A DNA stretch of 64,000 nt, from NCBI GenBank assembly GCA_963565915.1, contig OY751494.1:3534001-3598000 (forward strand), written 5' to 3'. The DNA comes from Entoloma clypeatum (Eukaryota > Basidiomycota > Agaricomycetes > Agaricales > Entolomataceae). The position numbers and the translations under genes were made by a program. The notes under the pieces are model-generated. The model was not told the origin of the DNA, did no database searches, and saw only the letters and a program-made list of their open reading frames with translations. Position 1 is the stretch's first letter. Every line of letters starts with the position of its first letter. Positions 12,301 through 24,313 of this stretch are shown piece by piece.

Positions 12301-15300
12301 CTGAAAGAAATGGTAGAAAGGGAGATTCGTGATCGCACGAAAGCGAGGGACTCGGGACTCCCAGAAGTTCTAGAGCAAGAAGATCGACCAGAGGATCAAT
12401 ACCAGTGCACAATCTGCAAGACCTTCTGTTACCTCTCTTTCGTGACGTGCCAATGTACACCCAATGTCACTTGCGTTGATCACGCACAGCTTTTGTGCGA
12501 AACTCGTCCCGTACATTGCCTTATACTCCGCAAACGATTTTCGGACGAAGAACTCTTGGAAACGCAGGCAAAGTTTGGAGAGCGTGCCTCCATACCATCT
12601 ATGTGGCGTACGAAGCTCAACAAGTTGCTTGAAGAAAGTCAGCGTCCTGCACTTCGCTCCCTCCGAGCCCTCCTTGCGGAAGGAGATCGCATAAACTACC
12701 CTTTACCAGAACTCCATACTCTGCGTAAATGCGTCAACAGGGCTAATGAGTGGGTGGATTCAGCCAATACATTTCTGATCCGCAAACAAAGTAGGAAACG
12801 CTCGCGCCGACCTCGCGGGCGGCCCTCATTGAGCGAGCCTCCTGCGTTAATGGAAGATCCCGGCGAGAGGCCTGATCGTGGCTTAGATGATCTATACACT
12901 CTTTTGGAAGAAGTCAACCACCTTGGTTTTGAATGTCCCGAGATCGCCTCTCTCAGTAGTCTGGCAAAGCAGGCCGAAGAGACCAGAAAGAAAGCGAGCT
13001 CTCTTCTGAGCTCCTCCCCTTCCGAAGACGATCGTGAAACCTTTCTCCAAGATTGCAAACGCCTACTACTGGGTGGCTCGTCAATTAATGTCCTCCTCGA
13101 TGAACTTTTGGAAATCGAAAAGATCGTGGATCAGGAGCAATTGGCTGCAGAATTGGAGGAGAAGTTGGAGGATGAAGATGCAACCCTGGCTCTCGACGAA
13201 GTCCGACAATTGCTCCACCGTGCCCGGACATGCAATATTGCCGATGACAACAAATATGTAAAGCTTCTAGAGGCTCGCCAAATAGCTGGAGACGACTGGG
13301 AAGAGCGAGCGAATAATTTCTTCAATCAGCCAGTGAAGACAATAGCAGAACTGGAAAGTTTTACGCGTCGAGACCCCAGTATCCCGATAGACCCCGGTGT
13401 GCTTGATCGCCTCATGGCTGCTCGCGCCAAAGCCAAGGATTTCGATAAACAGGCGAAAGCATGGCTTAGTCCCGAGCCTGACGTTCCCAAGCCCAGGGCA
13501 CAAGACGTCATGCGACTCATCAGCCGCGCCGAAAAGGACTTCAGCATCACCTCTGTGATAAGTTTGAAAAACCTCGCTAATATTGCGAGGGACCTCGAGA
13601 CAAGATGCGACCAAGTTTTGAGGAACAAATATCACCGTGAAGCAGAGGATGTCTTTGAAACCGTGGCCAAGTGGAGGGACTATGCTCTTGAACATCTTCG
13701 AATGTTCTCCCTTCCCACTTTCGAGAAACTGAACACGCAGATCAAATTGCATGAACAGTGGCTCGAGAAGCTGCCCTGGTATTGCCAGGAACACAAGAAA
13801 CCCCACGGGCAGGACGTCTTTGATGATGTCCTTCAATCAACAAACCCTGATGATGATATTCCTCCCAACGATGAATACTTTACATGTATCTGCGACAACC
13901 CCGTGCGCCCCCCTCCTCCTGGTATGGTATCGGACGCTGTCCAATGCGATCATTGCTATGCCAGGTTCCACGGTGAATGCGCCAAGAACGGCGGTTCCTG
14001 TCCCTTTTGCGATCACCATCACTGGAATGGTACCATTCACAAGGAGCGTAGTTGGCACTTTGCGACGCTCCCGTCGATTCTTTTGAAGGCACCTGATATC
14101 ACTCGGCATTACTCTGAGGATTGGAAACAGTTGGAAATAATAATTCATCGCCTTGATCGACTATCCAATGCCATCGGACAATTTCTGGCTTTTACATCGC
14201 ACCCCACCAACCAACGTCCATCGTACATTCATCAAGTGCGACACTACATGCGGAAGCTGTACAAACTCCAATTTCCCGTGTCGCCCAACCGCGATGTCTC
14301 ATTCGGTCTTGATCTAGCGAGTTTACATCGTATCCTCGCTGGTCGACCAGCTACCCGTCCCAAGAAGAGGCGGCGTCCGCAGCTTGAGTTTGGTCAGGAC
14401 AGGGATCAAGATTGGCTCGACGGTACGCGTTGCATCTGTCGAGGTCTTACGCCATACCTCTTGAGTTATCCCACGGTTAAATGCAAAGACTGCGAGAAAT
14501 TATACCATGCAGGTTGTGTCTTCTACCCGATGGACGTTCAGCCAATTGGAGGCTTTACTTGCCCGCTGTGTTGTCTGCGAAAAAATAAATCTTATCCGTA
14601 CTCCGATGTACGAGTGAAGCCAAGCAGTATGTCCACTCCTCTTATCCTTGACTTCAGCCCTGATAGAAAGATTTATTGCAGTAGACGAGATTCACGATCC
14701 AGGCATGTATGTTAACACACAGACCATGCTTGATACGTTCAGCAAAGTCGTTTTGTACAAGAAACTACCTCCGCCTTATACACAAACCCTTTTCGTGGAG
14801 CTCGTTGGATTTGTGCCTGGTCAAGCCGATACTCAAGGGGTAGCTGTGACAAGACCCCCGTCCAGCTCGAGTCACAGCCCGAGACCTTCTAGCTCTCATC
14901 CTTCAACGTCCCATCATGAACCGTACCATGTAACCTCAACTGCGGATATGCATGTAGTACCTCCTCCTCCTTGGTCTAGATGGGGTACAGTTGCTACACC
15001 TGCAAGACCCCCGTCGACGCAACACCGCCAAAGCATATCGTCGACACCGCAACCCCCCTCATCGTCAAGAAAGCGGAAGTATGTCGACGAACCACCTTTC
15101 CTGGATGAATCCTCCCGGGTCGCTCCAACAACATCGTCAGCGCCGTCGAAGCGACGTACTCTGCCAGTGGAAATTCCTGCCTCAGTATCTCCTCCTGCCC
15201 GACCTATACAAACCCTCTCACCTTCCCTGGCTATGATAGTATCCCCGGTCAACCAGACGGTCATCACTTCTCCTCGATCTCCATATGTTCCTCCTCTCCG

Positions 15301-15361
15301 TCATGGCTCAAGCGAGTCGCCTCCGTTGGCCCCTGGAGTGAAACCTCTCATGATGCAATAA
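9389..15361 (+). CDS. Lysine-specific histone demethylase, KDM5/Lid2 type
   Basis: Nuclear Fe(II)/2-oxoglutarate dioxygenase that removes methyl groups from histone H3 lysine 4. The full KDM5 domain order is visible. JmjN comes first ([18 protein letters not shown], near 9860). The ARID domain follows ([14 protein letters not shown], about 10110-10400). PHD1 has C-x2-C spacing ([21 protein letters not shown]), about 10930-11110. JmjC (about 11560-12110) contains WHNE and [16 protein letters not shown], then [10 protein letters not shown]; the metal-binding His, Glu and second His are all present. A C5HC2 zinc finger ([17 protein letters not shown]) and a long helical PLU-1 region (about 12600-13800) come next, then PHD2 (about 13885-14030) and PHD3 (about 14425-14570). 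A serine/proline-rich, probably disordered tail ends at 15361. Nothing suggests loss of activity. At about 6 kb it is the longest gene here. Confidence 0.95.
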
Positions 15362-15740
15362 CTTTCCATGAAGGATGTACTTTAAATCCTCTCTTTTCAT
15401 ATTATTTATGGTCTTCCTGCTATTATGCTATTATGCTGGATATTATGCACTCACCAACTACATATGTAGTCTTGCTCCCATACTGAGATTATATTCCCAA
15501 ATTGGGCTCAGGAGGAGGATATGTCAGCATCGCCACTGGTCCCAACCAAGTCAAGAGTTAACCACCACCACCGCCATCGGCGTTGTCCTTCGTTCGTTGT
15601 CGTTGGCCTTAACATTTCTGTGATAAACGGTAGGTTTCAGCGAAATACGCTAATTCACGCCATGCTGCACAGAGATTTCCACAGAAATTTGCTCTTTGAG
15701 TTTGAGTCTCTCGAATAATTGACGGGAGTCCTCTACACAT

Positions 15741-16843
15741 ATGGCATTCGCGCAACCTTTCCCCCTCGCGGCACAACAAGCCAAAGTCGTTCAGCCATCT
15801 TTTGGACCCGACCTTGCTGTTCGCTTGATTTGTCCAGAGTGCAGAGATCCGAACCCAAATATAGTTGAAGAGTTTGGGAGCGGAGATCTTGTTTGCGGGA
15901 ATTGCGGCTTGGTCTTGGGCGACCGGATAGTAGACACCCGGAGTGAATGGCGGGTGAGCAACCGTTTTCTTCATACCCATGGGGTCACTACAGGGTTGGA
16001 TTATTCTAGACATTTGCCAATGACGAAGGAGACGACCCTTCGCGTGTCGGCGCTGCGTCCGACCCCTTGATGGAGGGTATGGAGCAGCTTGACACCGTGA
16101 TCAGCTTTCGGGACGGTGGATCAGGCATAGCGCGTGAACTGCAGCGTGCCGCTTCGCGTTCTCAGAATTCGCGCTCTGAACGTAATCTTTTGACTGCGTT
16201 CCGCGACATCTCGAGTTGGTGCGATCAATTTTCGCTCCCAAAAATGATCAGCGATATCGCGAAACAATTGTACAAGCGTTCCGACGAAGAGAAGCTCTTG
16301 CGAGGGAAACCGCTCGACGCCGTGATCGCAGCATGCATATTCATCGCATGCCGCCAGGCTCACGTACCCCGGACGTTCCGGGAAATATGCAACCTCACTC
16401 ATGTTTCGAAAAAGGTTTTGGGGCAGTGTTACAAGGCTTTGGAGCAAGCGTTCAACCTCTCGCCAGGGGCTACAGCGCAGAGCTCGAATTCGAACCCGAC
16501 GACTGGGCCCGAAAACCTTCTCGTCCGCTACTGTAATCACCTCGACCTGCCTCCCAATGTACAATCCATTACGGCTGATATCATCATAGCTGCTCGGAAA
16601 CATGGTATCGCTGATGGAAGAAGTCCTGTCTCAATTGCTGGGGGTGCAATATACTTCACTTGTCATTTGCTGGGCAAAGTCAAGTCGTTGAGGGATATCA
16701 GCGCGGTGGCGGGGGTCAGTGAAGGAACGATCAAGCTGGTGTATCGGTTGTATTATGCAGAAAAGGAGAAGCTGGTTAAGCAAGAGTGGCTGGACGAGGG
16801 GAAGGCGAAATTAGATCGGCTACCCTTAGATTCAACAAAATGA
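15741..16843 (+). CDS. SUA7: Transcription initiation factor IIB (TFIIB)
   Basis: General factor that bridges TBP on the promoter and RNA polymerase II. Two exons (15741-15953 and 16010-16843) flank a 56-base GT-AG intron and give 348 residues, close to yeast Sua7. The zinc ribbon has C31, C34, C52 and C55 ([26 protein letters not shown]). The linker reads [20 protein letters not shown], the conserved B-reader/B-linker region. Two cyclin-fold repeats follow: [17 protein letters not shown] in the first and [18 protein letters not shown] in the second. The gene converges on the wax-synthase-like gene with 133 bases between stops. Identification is certain. Confidence 0.97.
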
Positions 16844-16976
16844 GGGGAATATGCATGTGAACCTGTCTCGGACCTGTATATATCATTCATATTGCATGGT
16901 TGGTTTGACTGTTCAGAAGCCAACTGTCCGTAAGTGGAATGTCTATAAAGTGATAGATTGTACAGAAGACAGTGTT

Positions 16977-18176
16977 TTAATTTCCGAGGAGCCAATCTGA
17001 GCGAGATGGAGAAATCAAGAAGCTAAGGTTCCTCCCTATATCAAACATGCCGGTATGGAGCATGCATTCCCAATAGAGTGGGAATGAATAGAGGAACCAA
17101 CACCAAACCCAGACAAAACCAAGCCAGGAGAAAGTACGTAATCGGGCTTCAAGTCCCAACCTTTGAAGGAGGGAAAATACTATGTTTTCAAAGACGATAG
17201 CGACGGCTTGGAGGAGGAAGAAATGGACAGCGCGGCCATCCGAGCGTGAACGGGTGTGCAGGAGTCCAGAGAGGAAAAAGGCGACACAAACTTGAACGTA
17301 GCATGAAGCTTTGCTGCGTGGAGCGAGATGGAGGATATTGTGGGCGAGGTATTTTCCATGGGATGCAAATTTCTGGGACAGAGTCAGTCATCGGGAGGAA
17401 AGTTGATAGCAAATAGGATTCACTCTTCGCAGCAACTGGTGCCACGAGCGGCTGTCGAGACGGTGTTGCTCAGGGGCGTGGAATGAGACTAGACGCGCTG
17501 TGTTTGCTCACCTCCAAAAGTTGTGGACGGTATAGGCTTCGAATACGCTTCCGAAGAGATGGGGCCATTCGCTGGGTTCTGAGAATCCGGAGCCCACGAA
17601 GATGAGAGAAGGTATGAGGTTGAATCCAATGATGAGTAAAGGCGCGCCCGTTATGGCGAACATGAACATGGTCAAAGAACGCCACAGCAGCCCCTGCTCT
17701 ATAAGGGGAGGAGCTGTTTCTTGGAAGGACGGGTTATGCCTGACGAGCATTTGACCGAAATCGAAGAGCAGCGCGTAACCAGTGAGCCACTTGAGGCGCG
17801 AGGCGATGAATTGAAGACGGGTAAGGTGGGTTGGGCGTGCTGGGAGGGCAGCCGTCGGTTCATGCGCCCATCCTATGCCGCGCAGACCTGTGATGAGCTT
17901 GACAGCCCATTTGAGCCTCTCCCAGAGAGGGGCGCCGGAAATGGACTTTTGCTGGCCTACAAGGCGGAGTTCGCGCTGGACGTTGGTGAGAAGGAGGAAG
18001 TCGGAGGCGGCGAGGAGCGTGCCGAAGGCGGCCTCGATGCTGGAATTGAACGAGAGGAGTGTGGCGATGACGGCTATAGGGAGAAAGAAGATCCATCGTT
18101 GTGGGGAGGGTTTGGCGGCGACGCCAACTATGAGGAGAGCGTACAAGAGGACGTAGAGGGCGGGAACTGGGTCCAT
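16977..18176 (-). CDS. Wax-synthase/MBOAT-like membrane O-acyltransferase
   Basis: Multi-pass membrane protein of the wax synthase-like branch of the MBOAT group, enzymes that transfer acyl or acetyl groups to hydroxyls of lipids or secondary metabolites. It begins MDPVPALYVLLYALLIVGVA, with several hydrophobic helices. The family signature FWSRSWHQLLRR is made by joining two exons near 17440-17520. A later stretch, VCVAFFLSGLLHT, carries the histidine expected in the second conserved block. The last exon (about 16977-17370) encodes further membrane spans and stops at 16977 after SDWLLGN. Three exons suffice. The acceptor alcohol cannot be predicted. No terpene or polyketide synthase lies nearby, so a role in a metabolite cluster is not supported here. 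A further in-frame Met lies upstream, but it would overlap the RRS1 end. Confidence 0.83.
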
Positions 18177-18255
18177 GGCAGGCGCCCAGGGGTGCAAGAG
18201 GAAATATATAGCTGGCAGGCCATTACATACGTCTTCATACCACGTTACACACATC

Positions 18256-19378
18256 TCATCGTTTTCCTTTGCCCCGTCTGGCCCCCTCCTTCCCAAGAGC
18301 CAATCCTCCCCGGCCGTTGCTCGCAAACCTCACAGCTTTTCGTACATTCAGCACACTCTTCTCGACAGGCGGTTCTCTCCGCATTTTCTTCCCATCGCTA
18401 TCCAGTCGTGACAGAAGCTCCATCGAAGCCTTGGCTTCCTCACCAGCAGATTTCTCGGTGGGATCGAACTGGTGGGAGATTGTTTTAGCTTAGCGAAGAA
18501 ATGGTGCCGGGAAATGCACACCTTCCGTTTCACTCCTTTCATCTTCTTTTCACCTTCTAGCTTCTTGTCAAACTTGCCCATACTCGCCGTGCTGATCCGA
18601 GTAGTCGCCAGCGTCTTTTCAATTTCCTGCTTTCGCGTGTTGGGTCCTGCCGCTGCACGCGCAACATTCTGCGCCTGTTGTTTCGCATTTTTGGCGACGC
18701 GTGCCTTGCGTGCTCCTCGCGCCGCTTTACTTGGGTCATAATCGGCATCTGTAAGGACGTTAAGGTTCCCCAAAGACCCAAGGACGCGAGATGGAGAGCT
18801 AACCAGCATTGAGAGGAACCTCGGTGATCCACTGCTCCTCCAGCTGCTTGTTTTTCCCATCTCTTCCCCAGCGGTTGACCCACTCCTGCCTCTCTTCGTC
18901 CCACACCTTCTTTTCTCGAACCTTTTTCTGGATGCCTTTCGCAGCCGCAAAGGCCTCCCATTTAGTTGGTGGCTTCGGTTTCGGTAAAGGCTTTGCTCGT
19001 GGCAGTTGAGCCGTTGGCGGAGGGAGCTGGGCTAGGGGCCCGTCGGGAGATGGTAGTGTGGGTAAGGTGAAGAGGGAGGAAAAGAGTGCCTGTACACCGT
19101 CTCGGGCAAGAATTTGCAAATGCTCCTCGAGATTTTCACTATCAGAAAGTCAGTGCGAAATTATTTAGTCGGTGGAGGTCCTGACTTGTAGCGCTCCTCA
19201 TCTACTGGATTGGCATCGGTAACAGTGAGGAATCCAGCATCGACTTCAAGGGGTGTTTCCTTTTCAACTGCGATAGATTTACTATTCAATCAGTTAGTAG
19301 ATATATTGTTCAAAGTTCAAGTAGAAGATGGACTTGCTATTTTGCGGTGTGCCCGGCGAGAATATTCGAAACGTCCAT
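18256..19378 (-). CDS. RRS1: Ribosome biogenesis regulatory protein RRS1
   Basis: Nucleolar assembly factor that, with Rpf2, brings the 5S RNP into the large ribosomal subunit. Exon 1 is tiny (19338-19378, MDVSNILAGHTAK plus two bases). Exon 2 gives KSIAVEKETPLEVDAGFLTV and ends ANPVDEERYN. Exon 3 covers ENLEEHLQILARDGVQALFS and the conserved KWEAFAAAKGIQKKVREKK. Further exons give the basic AARGARKARVAKNAKQQ and GKFDKKLEGEKKMKGVKRK, then a tail FDPTEKSAGEE to KGKR that stops at 18256. Intron 1 (19282-19337) is only in frame if it uses a GC donor, GCAAGT, with an AG acceptor. The start lies 84 bases from the divergent TAF12 start. Confidence 0.94.
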
Positions 19379-19462
19379 CTCTGAACAAGTTATGCTCAAA
19401 TTTGACACTTGAGCATTGTTTGCATCGCGGGCTGATACCAAATAACTCCTCTGTTCTCCACC
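19379..19462. promoter_or_regulatory. Compact bidirectional promoter, RRS1/TAF12
   Basis: Only 84 bases separate the divergent start codons of RRS1 (19378, minus) and TAF12 (19463, plus). Both 5' untranslated regions must be short or overlap. No obvious TATA box is seen. Shared regulation of ribosome assembly and basal transcription is an inference from spacing alone. Confidence 0.5.
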
Positions 19463-20775
19463 ATGAACACCAACGCCGAGGCCAGCACCAGCTCTACTCT
19501 CCCCAATGGTACCACTGCAGGCGCTGTCTCAGGTGCTGTGCCGGAAACACCCGCAGTCGACATGATCAACGTCCTAGGCACCCTCCTCAAATCACAGACT
19601 GGGGAACAAGTCTCCAATGAACGCATGGCTCAAATCTTGCTTTCCAACATGCAAAACCTTGTAAAGCAAGGCAAACTAAATCAGAACCAAATTATGCAGG
19701 TGCCGTAGATTCAGAAACAATCGTTGATCCATGACCCTTATATACTTCTCCAAATTCTTAGTTGAAACAGTTTGCCGACAAACATAAGACTACACCTGCC
19801 GCCACTGCCGCTGCTGCTGCTGTCGCTGCTAGCCAACCACCCGCCGCCGCCACACCACCTGTTTCAAAGGCGAGGCTCTCATCTTTATATTCTTGAAAGG
19901 GATCATACTTATTGAAATATATTGGACAGCCATCGCAACAATCGAGTTCCATATCACCGAACTTAGCATTCAAAACCGGTCACGAAACAGGAACGCCAGG
20001 CCCGAGCCTTGGAACGACGAATCCCGCGGACTTTTACCCCCCGATCAGTCAAACACTTAATCCCACTAACCCTGGACCTGTTCAGTGGGTGCAAACACGT
20101 CCTACGCTAACGGGTGGTATTACCAGTGGAAGGATGTCAGGTTTGTTTTATCCATATATTCGAACTGCTATGTCTGATGTTGGTTATTTTAGGCACCCCC
20201 GCTCAAATTGCTCGGACTCCCGAAGACGCGATGTTGAGTCTGGACGATAATCGGTCACGCAGGAAAAATTCACCAGGGGATCAGAGTATGCGGAGGACAA
20301 TACAGGACCTCGTGGCGAGTGTAGATCCAAACGTGAAGATTGAGCCTGAGGTTGAAGATGTGAGCATCTTTGCTGAATTTGCGCGATCGCATGTTTATTC
20401 CATCCTGTGCAGCTTCTTCTTTCCATCGCGGACGAATTTATCGATTCCGTAACAAATTTTGCTTGTCGACTTGCCAAGCATCGTGGCGGCGATTCCTTGG
20501 AAGTTCGGGATCTGCAATTGCATCTCGGTGGGTATTATTTTGGTCTTAGCCAGAAATAATGATATTGATGCCTTCCGCCGACAGAACGTAATCATAATAT
20601 TCGTATCCCTGGCTTTGCGTCAGACGAAACACGGATATCTCTGTCTCAAACGACCATTGGCCCTGCGGCACCTGCCGCCCCCAGCAAGAAGGCTACCCAA
20701 GGCACCCACATGACTCTGAGAAGCCAGCGCCTTGCCCAGGTTGCTCAAGCAAAAAGGGAGGCGAAACTCATGTGA
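19463..20775 (+). CDS. TAF12: TFIID/SAGA subunit TAF12
   Basis: Histone-fold subunit shared by TFIID and SAGA, where it pairs with TAF4 or Ada1. The N-terminal exon reads [20 protein letters not shown] and contains a short helical block, [20 protein letters not shown]. Middle exons are low-complexity (Ala, Pro, Ser, Gln). The histone fold is in the last two exons (about 20405-20640): [20 protein letters not shown], then [20 protein letters not shown], the family signature. The tail ends with [16 protein letters not shown] at 20775. The second half of the histone fold is split by an intron just after LQLHL. About five introns are needed and the middle joins are approximate. It converges on TIP41 with 117 bases between stops. 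Confidence 0.92.
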
Positions 20776-20892
20776 ATCGTGATGTTGTCTTCATTCTCAT
20801 ACCACATGGACATCTTCATCACTACATGCTATCGCTACATCTTGTTGTTTTTGTATTGTCATATCGCATAACCCTGACAAGATCTTGTATCG

Positions 20893-22049
20893 TCATTCGT
20901 CTCCCTCGCCCTTCCTCAGCAGGGCGACATCGATCTTTCCTCCTAGTCCTCGCCATCCGGTGTTCGCGCCCTCTTGCATTGGTACTTGCTTCGGAAGCCC
21001 AGCGAGGACTTTGGCAACGAACATCGGATCTGTAAGCGGCGTCAGGTCGTCACGTTTCGGTAATTGCTGGATGTCAGTCTTGTCAGATGGCGCGTTTAGA
21101 TATATCGAGACATGTTACCCGTTTGACGCGATCATATGGAGCCTCCCAACCGCCCGTCTCTCGAATGACCAAAGGAGGTTGAGACGCAAAGGAGTGGTAT
21201 ATCCGTGTATCGTGGGTCCGGAAAAGGACATGATCAACCCGAAGGGTGAACCGCGCGAGAATGAATATACACGTCGGCATGACACGCTTTGAAAGGCATA
21301 TTGAACAGAGCTAAATGAAAAGGGTGAATTGCACGCTTACTATTCTCACTAGTAAATTGGAGGAGCCATTGTCATGCAGCTCATCCTCGAACAGGGGGAT
21401 CTCCGCATAAAAGAGGATCGGATCTGGACGCGTGAGTTCAGCCATCGGAATGGTATGCGATGCGTTTTCTGGCTCTGCGGCAGTCCAAGACGTGGTATTA
21501 TCGGATTCTTCGTGTCCTGTGTATGTGGTGGTATATGTCCAGTCGTAAGGTTTTGTAGGAACTGTTTTTGGCATCGGGAGGAGAGGGGACGAACCCGTTC
21601 TCGATGGCGATCTCAGAGGATGAGATTGCAGAGCAAGGTGACTGGCGAGCTCACCGGCTTTCTAGCCATTTGTCGGCGTGTCCAACTTTCACACCTCCAT
21701 CGCCATCTTCCAGCTCTCCGTTCTTTACCGCCTTGAGTGCAGCCTTGGTGGTGAACGAATACTTCCATCCAGAGACACGATGCTCCAGGGTCAGGAAGTT
21801 GCTTCCGAATGTCATTTCAGGCAAGGGGATACCTAGGAAGGCGTGGAGGGCATCGCATTCAGAGGCATTGGATATCGGTTTGGTGGAGGTGGTAATAAAC
21901 CAGTCCAAGACCTCGATCGATCGCGAATTGGGTGATTCGTAGAGTTTGTGCTGTGGGACGGCGATGGCTGCGGACATGATGGTGTCACAGTAGGAAGGCT
22001 CTGGGGGAGATGTAATATCAATCGTCGTCGTAGAACGTGGAGAAATCAT
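20893..22049 (-). CDS. TIP41: TIP41-like protein (PP2A/TOR pathway regulator)
   Basis: Regulator of PP2A-type phosphatases downstream of TOR; yeast Tip41 binds Tap42. The start exon holds SNASECDALHAFLGIPLPEM and VSGWKYSFTTKAALKAVKNG, both family hallmarks. Exon 2 contains KPYDWTYTTTYTGHEES, IPMAELTRPDPILFYAEIPL and FEDELHDNGSSNLLVRI. Exon 3 has MPTCIFILARFTLRVDHVL and RIYHSFASQPPLVIRE, then ETGGWEAPYDRVKR. The last exon reads QLPKRDDLTPLTDPMFVAKV to KGEGDE and stops at 20893. The Met at 22049 is the furthest upstream in frame; a second Met lies 24 codons in. The start faces the dynein light intermediate chain gene across 75 bases. Confidence 0.94.
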
Positions 22050-22124
22050 TCATTGATTGTCGCGGCGAGCGATGAGCGGGTCGGAATTCAAAAAGGGCTT
22101 CGCTACCTTCTATATCCTGCCCAA
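22050..22124. promoter_or_regulatory. Compact bidirectional promoter, TIP41/dynein LIC
   Basis: The 75 bases between two divergent start codons must contain both transcription starts or have them inside the neighbouring coding region. If TIP41 uses its second Met the gap grows by about 70 bases. No clear TATA box is visible. Confidence 0.45.
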
Positions 22125-24011
22125 ATGAACGTCTCGCGCTCTTCGACGCCCGAGGCACCGCCGCAGGATCTCTGGTCATCCATCCTTGATTCTGTGTCGT
22201 CGTCGCGTTCAATCCCGTCGAAGCAGGTGCTCATTCTCGGTCAACCCTCCACAGGCAAATCTACCCTTGCAGCAGCACTCCTCCAGAAACCCGTGTCAGA
22301 CGAGGAAAAGGACGAGAGCAGGGTCGATTTTGCCATTGGATACGACTTTGCGGATGTGCGGGACGATGCTGATGAAGGCGAGTTCTACCCGTCGTGCGGC
22401 GGGGTTGAGAGGCTAATCGTGCACAGATACCCTGGCGCGCCTGTCCGTATACACCATTCCATCGTCATCGTCCTCGTACACCTCTCTCCTTCCCCATTTT
22501 CTTCCACCCCGACCGTCTCTGCCTCATACCCTCATCGTAATCGTACTTGACTGGACGCACCCGTGGGCCTTTGTGGAGGAGTTGCAAACATGGCTGCAAT
22601 GGATAGAAACTTGGTCGAAAGGTGATGACTCGCATGATCTGGAGGTGGTCCGGGAAGAGAACCGCGAGCGATGTGCGCGTCCCTCACTCTGTGCCTCGGC
22701 TGTAGTCCGCTGACTACCCCCACCTCAATTTCAGTACAATCACACATACAGCGCTACACTGAACCCTCAACGGATCCCTTGCCTACGAACCCAGCCCTTT
22801 CCGGCACATTGTTACCCCTTGGGCCGGGAACGTTGACTCACAATTCGGGAGGCGTTCCGATCATAGTCGCGTGCACGAAGGCGGACCTCATTGATGAAGG
22901 TAATGATATGGTTGCCGGGGCGTCTGGAATGGGCGGTATGGTCAAAGGGAAAGGAGGGGAATGGGAGGAGCGTACAGATGGCGTCATGCAGGTCTTACGC
23001 ACGATTTGCCTCCAATGTGAGTTTCTTAGACCACCGGTGCTACCGAAGTTTTCTGATAGTTCGGGCAGACGGTGCTTCGCTGTTTTACACGACGACAGTC
23101 CCATCGACACTTCAAGTCCTTCGACAATACTCTTTGCATGCATTATTTGCACCCCCTGCGCCATCCCCCATCGCGTCAGGTGCAGAACCTCAAGCGCCCA
23201 TTAGAAATATCTTCCCTTTCCACCACAAGCCAAACACTTTAGACCGTGATCGCATTATTATTCCTGCGGGATGGGATAGCTGGGGGAAGATATCAGTAAT
23301 GAGAGACGGATTTGATGCCAAAATGTGGGGAGAAGCATGGGAAAGGGACCTATCGGATGACCCAGGTGAAGGTGTAGGGGCAAAAAAACTATACGCGTCC
23401 CTTGTCGCAGACCAGGGTCCGAAGGTGAGTGTAGATTTTTGGATATGATAAGACCATCTCTGATTCTTTGGAAGCCTACGCCACTCCCGCCATTCAACAA
23501 TCCGACACCAGAGCAAGCTTTCCTCGCCAGGAATTATGACGAAAATGCAAAGAAACCCGATCGGGATCCCCGTGGTGCGTTCCGGAACCCAGCGGATTTG
23601 ACCAGCGCGGCAGCTGGTATCGTTGGTCCACTCGGGAGCAGCAGCTTCAATATGCCAAACGTGGAACGCGCCCTGACGGAGATGGAGATGGGGATGGGAG
23701 GGGGGTCTGGGTCTGGGTCTGGAGTGACTGCGGACGCAGCACGGAGGACTGGGAGGAATACTGGTACATCAAGCGGCCGACCGCCTGTGTTGGCTGCAGT
23801 GGGTGCGGCATCTATGAGTGGAAGGACCCCGACATCGCCGACAGCAACAGGCGGATCCGCGAGCCCCCCAGCAGGCCAGACACAGCATGAGGTGCTGCAA
23901 AACTTCTTCATGAGCTTGCTCAATACGAAGGACAGGAGCGCCACTGCTGTCACCGGGCGGACAGCAACGCCAAAGACCAACGGAAACACGAGCGGGGCGG
24001 AGGAGGGGTGA
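22125..24011 (+). CDS. Cytoplasmic dynein light intermediate chain
   Basis: Subunit of the cytoplasmic dynein motor that links the heavy chain to cargo adaptors; it has a Ras-like fold. The start exon MNVSRSSTPEAPPQDLWSSI leads into VLILGQPSTGKSTLAAALL, a P-loop (GxxxxGKS). Later parts include TLIVIVLDWTHPWAFVEELQ and GVPIIVACTKADLIDEG, the TKAD element of GTPase-like folds. Then come GASLFYTTTVPSTLQVLRQY, RNIFPFHHKPNTLDRDRIII and PAGWDSWGKISVMRDGFD, conserved in dynein LICs. The C-terminal exon is Gly/Ser/Thr-rich, with QNFFMSLLNTK, the short helix that binds cargo adaptors in the family, close to the end at 24011. Four or five short introns are needed. In filamentous fungi dynein drives nuclear migration and long-range endosome transport. 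Confidence 0.92.
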
Positions 24012-24313
24012 TTCCATAAAAGGAAAGAGTCGGACCGGACATGTTGACACGTGTTGTGGTGAATTCCTTTGTCCTTGACCACCATCGTCGCCCCAACGTC
24101 GCTCGACATTGCGCATCCCGTTCCGCTTGCCCCTCATATCTGAGTCGCTGTGCGCTTTTCTCCTTATTATAACTTAACTTGTCTATCTTGTTTATCAAAA
24201 TGGGAAAGTGGTGCGATTCTGAGTCCCACCAGTTGTCTCTCATCTCAATTGTGCGGACAGGACTCCTGACTACACTGATGATGTCCTTCACTTCAAAATA
24301 AAAAACCTCGTGT
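24012..24313. other. Short intergenic interval
   Basis: About 300 bases between the dynein gene and the next plus-strand gene. It should hold the 3' end of the former and the promoter of the latter; no gene is seen. Confidence 0.4.

Noticed and set aside
17721..18488. 255-codon plus-strand open frame rich in Glu and Gly
   Set aside because: It is antisense to the membrane spans of the wax-synthase-like gene and to RRS1; the Glu-rich text is the complement of hydrophobic and Leu/Pro codons.
23534..24109. 191-codon minus-strand open frame
   Set aside because: Antisense to the low-complexity C-terminus of the dynein light intermediate chain.
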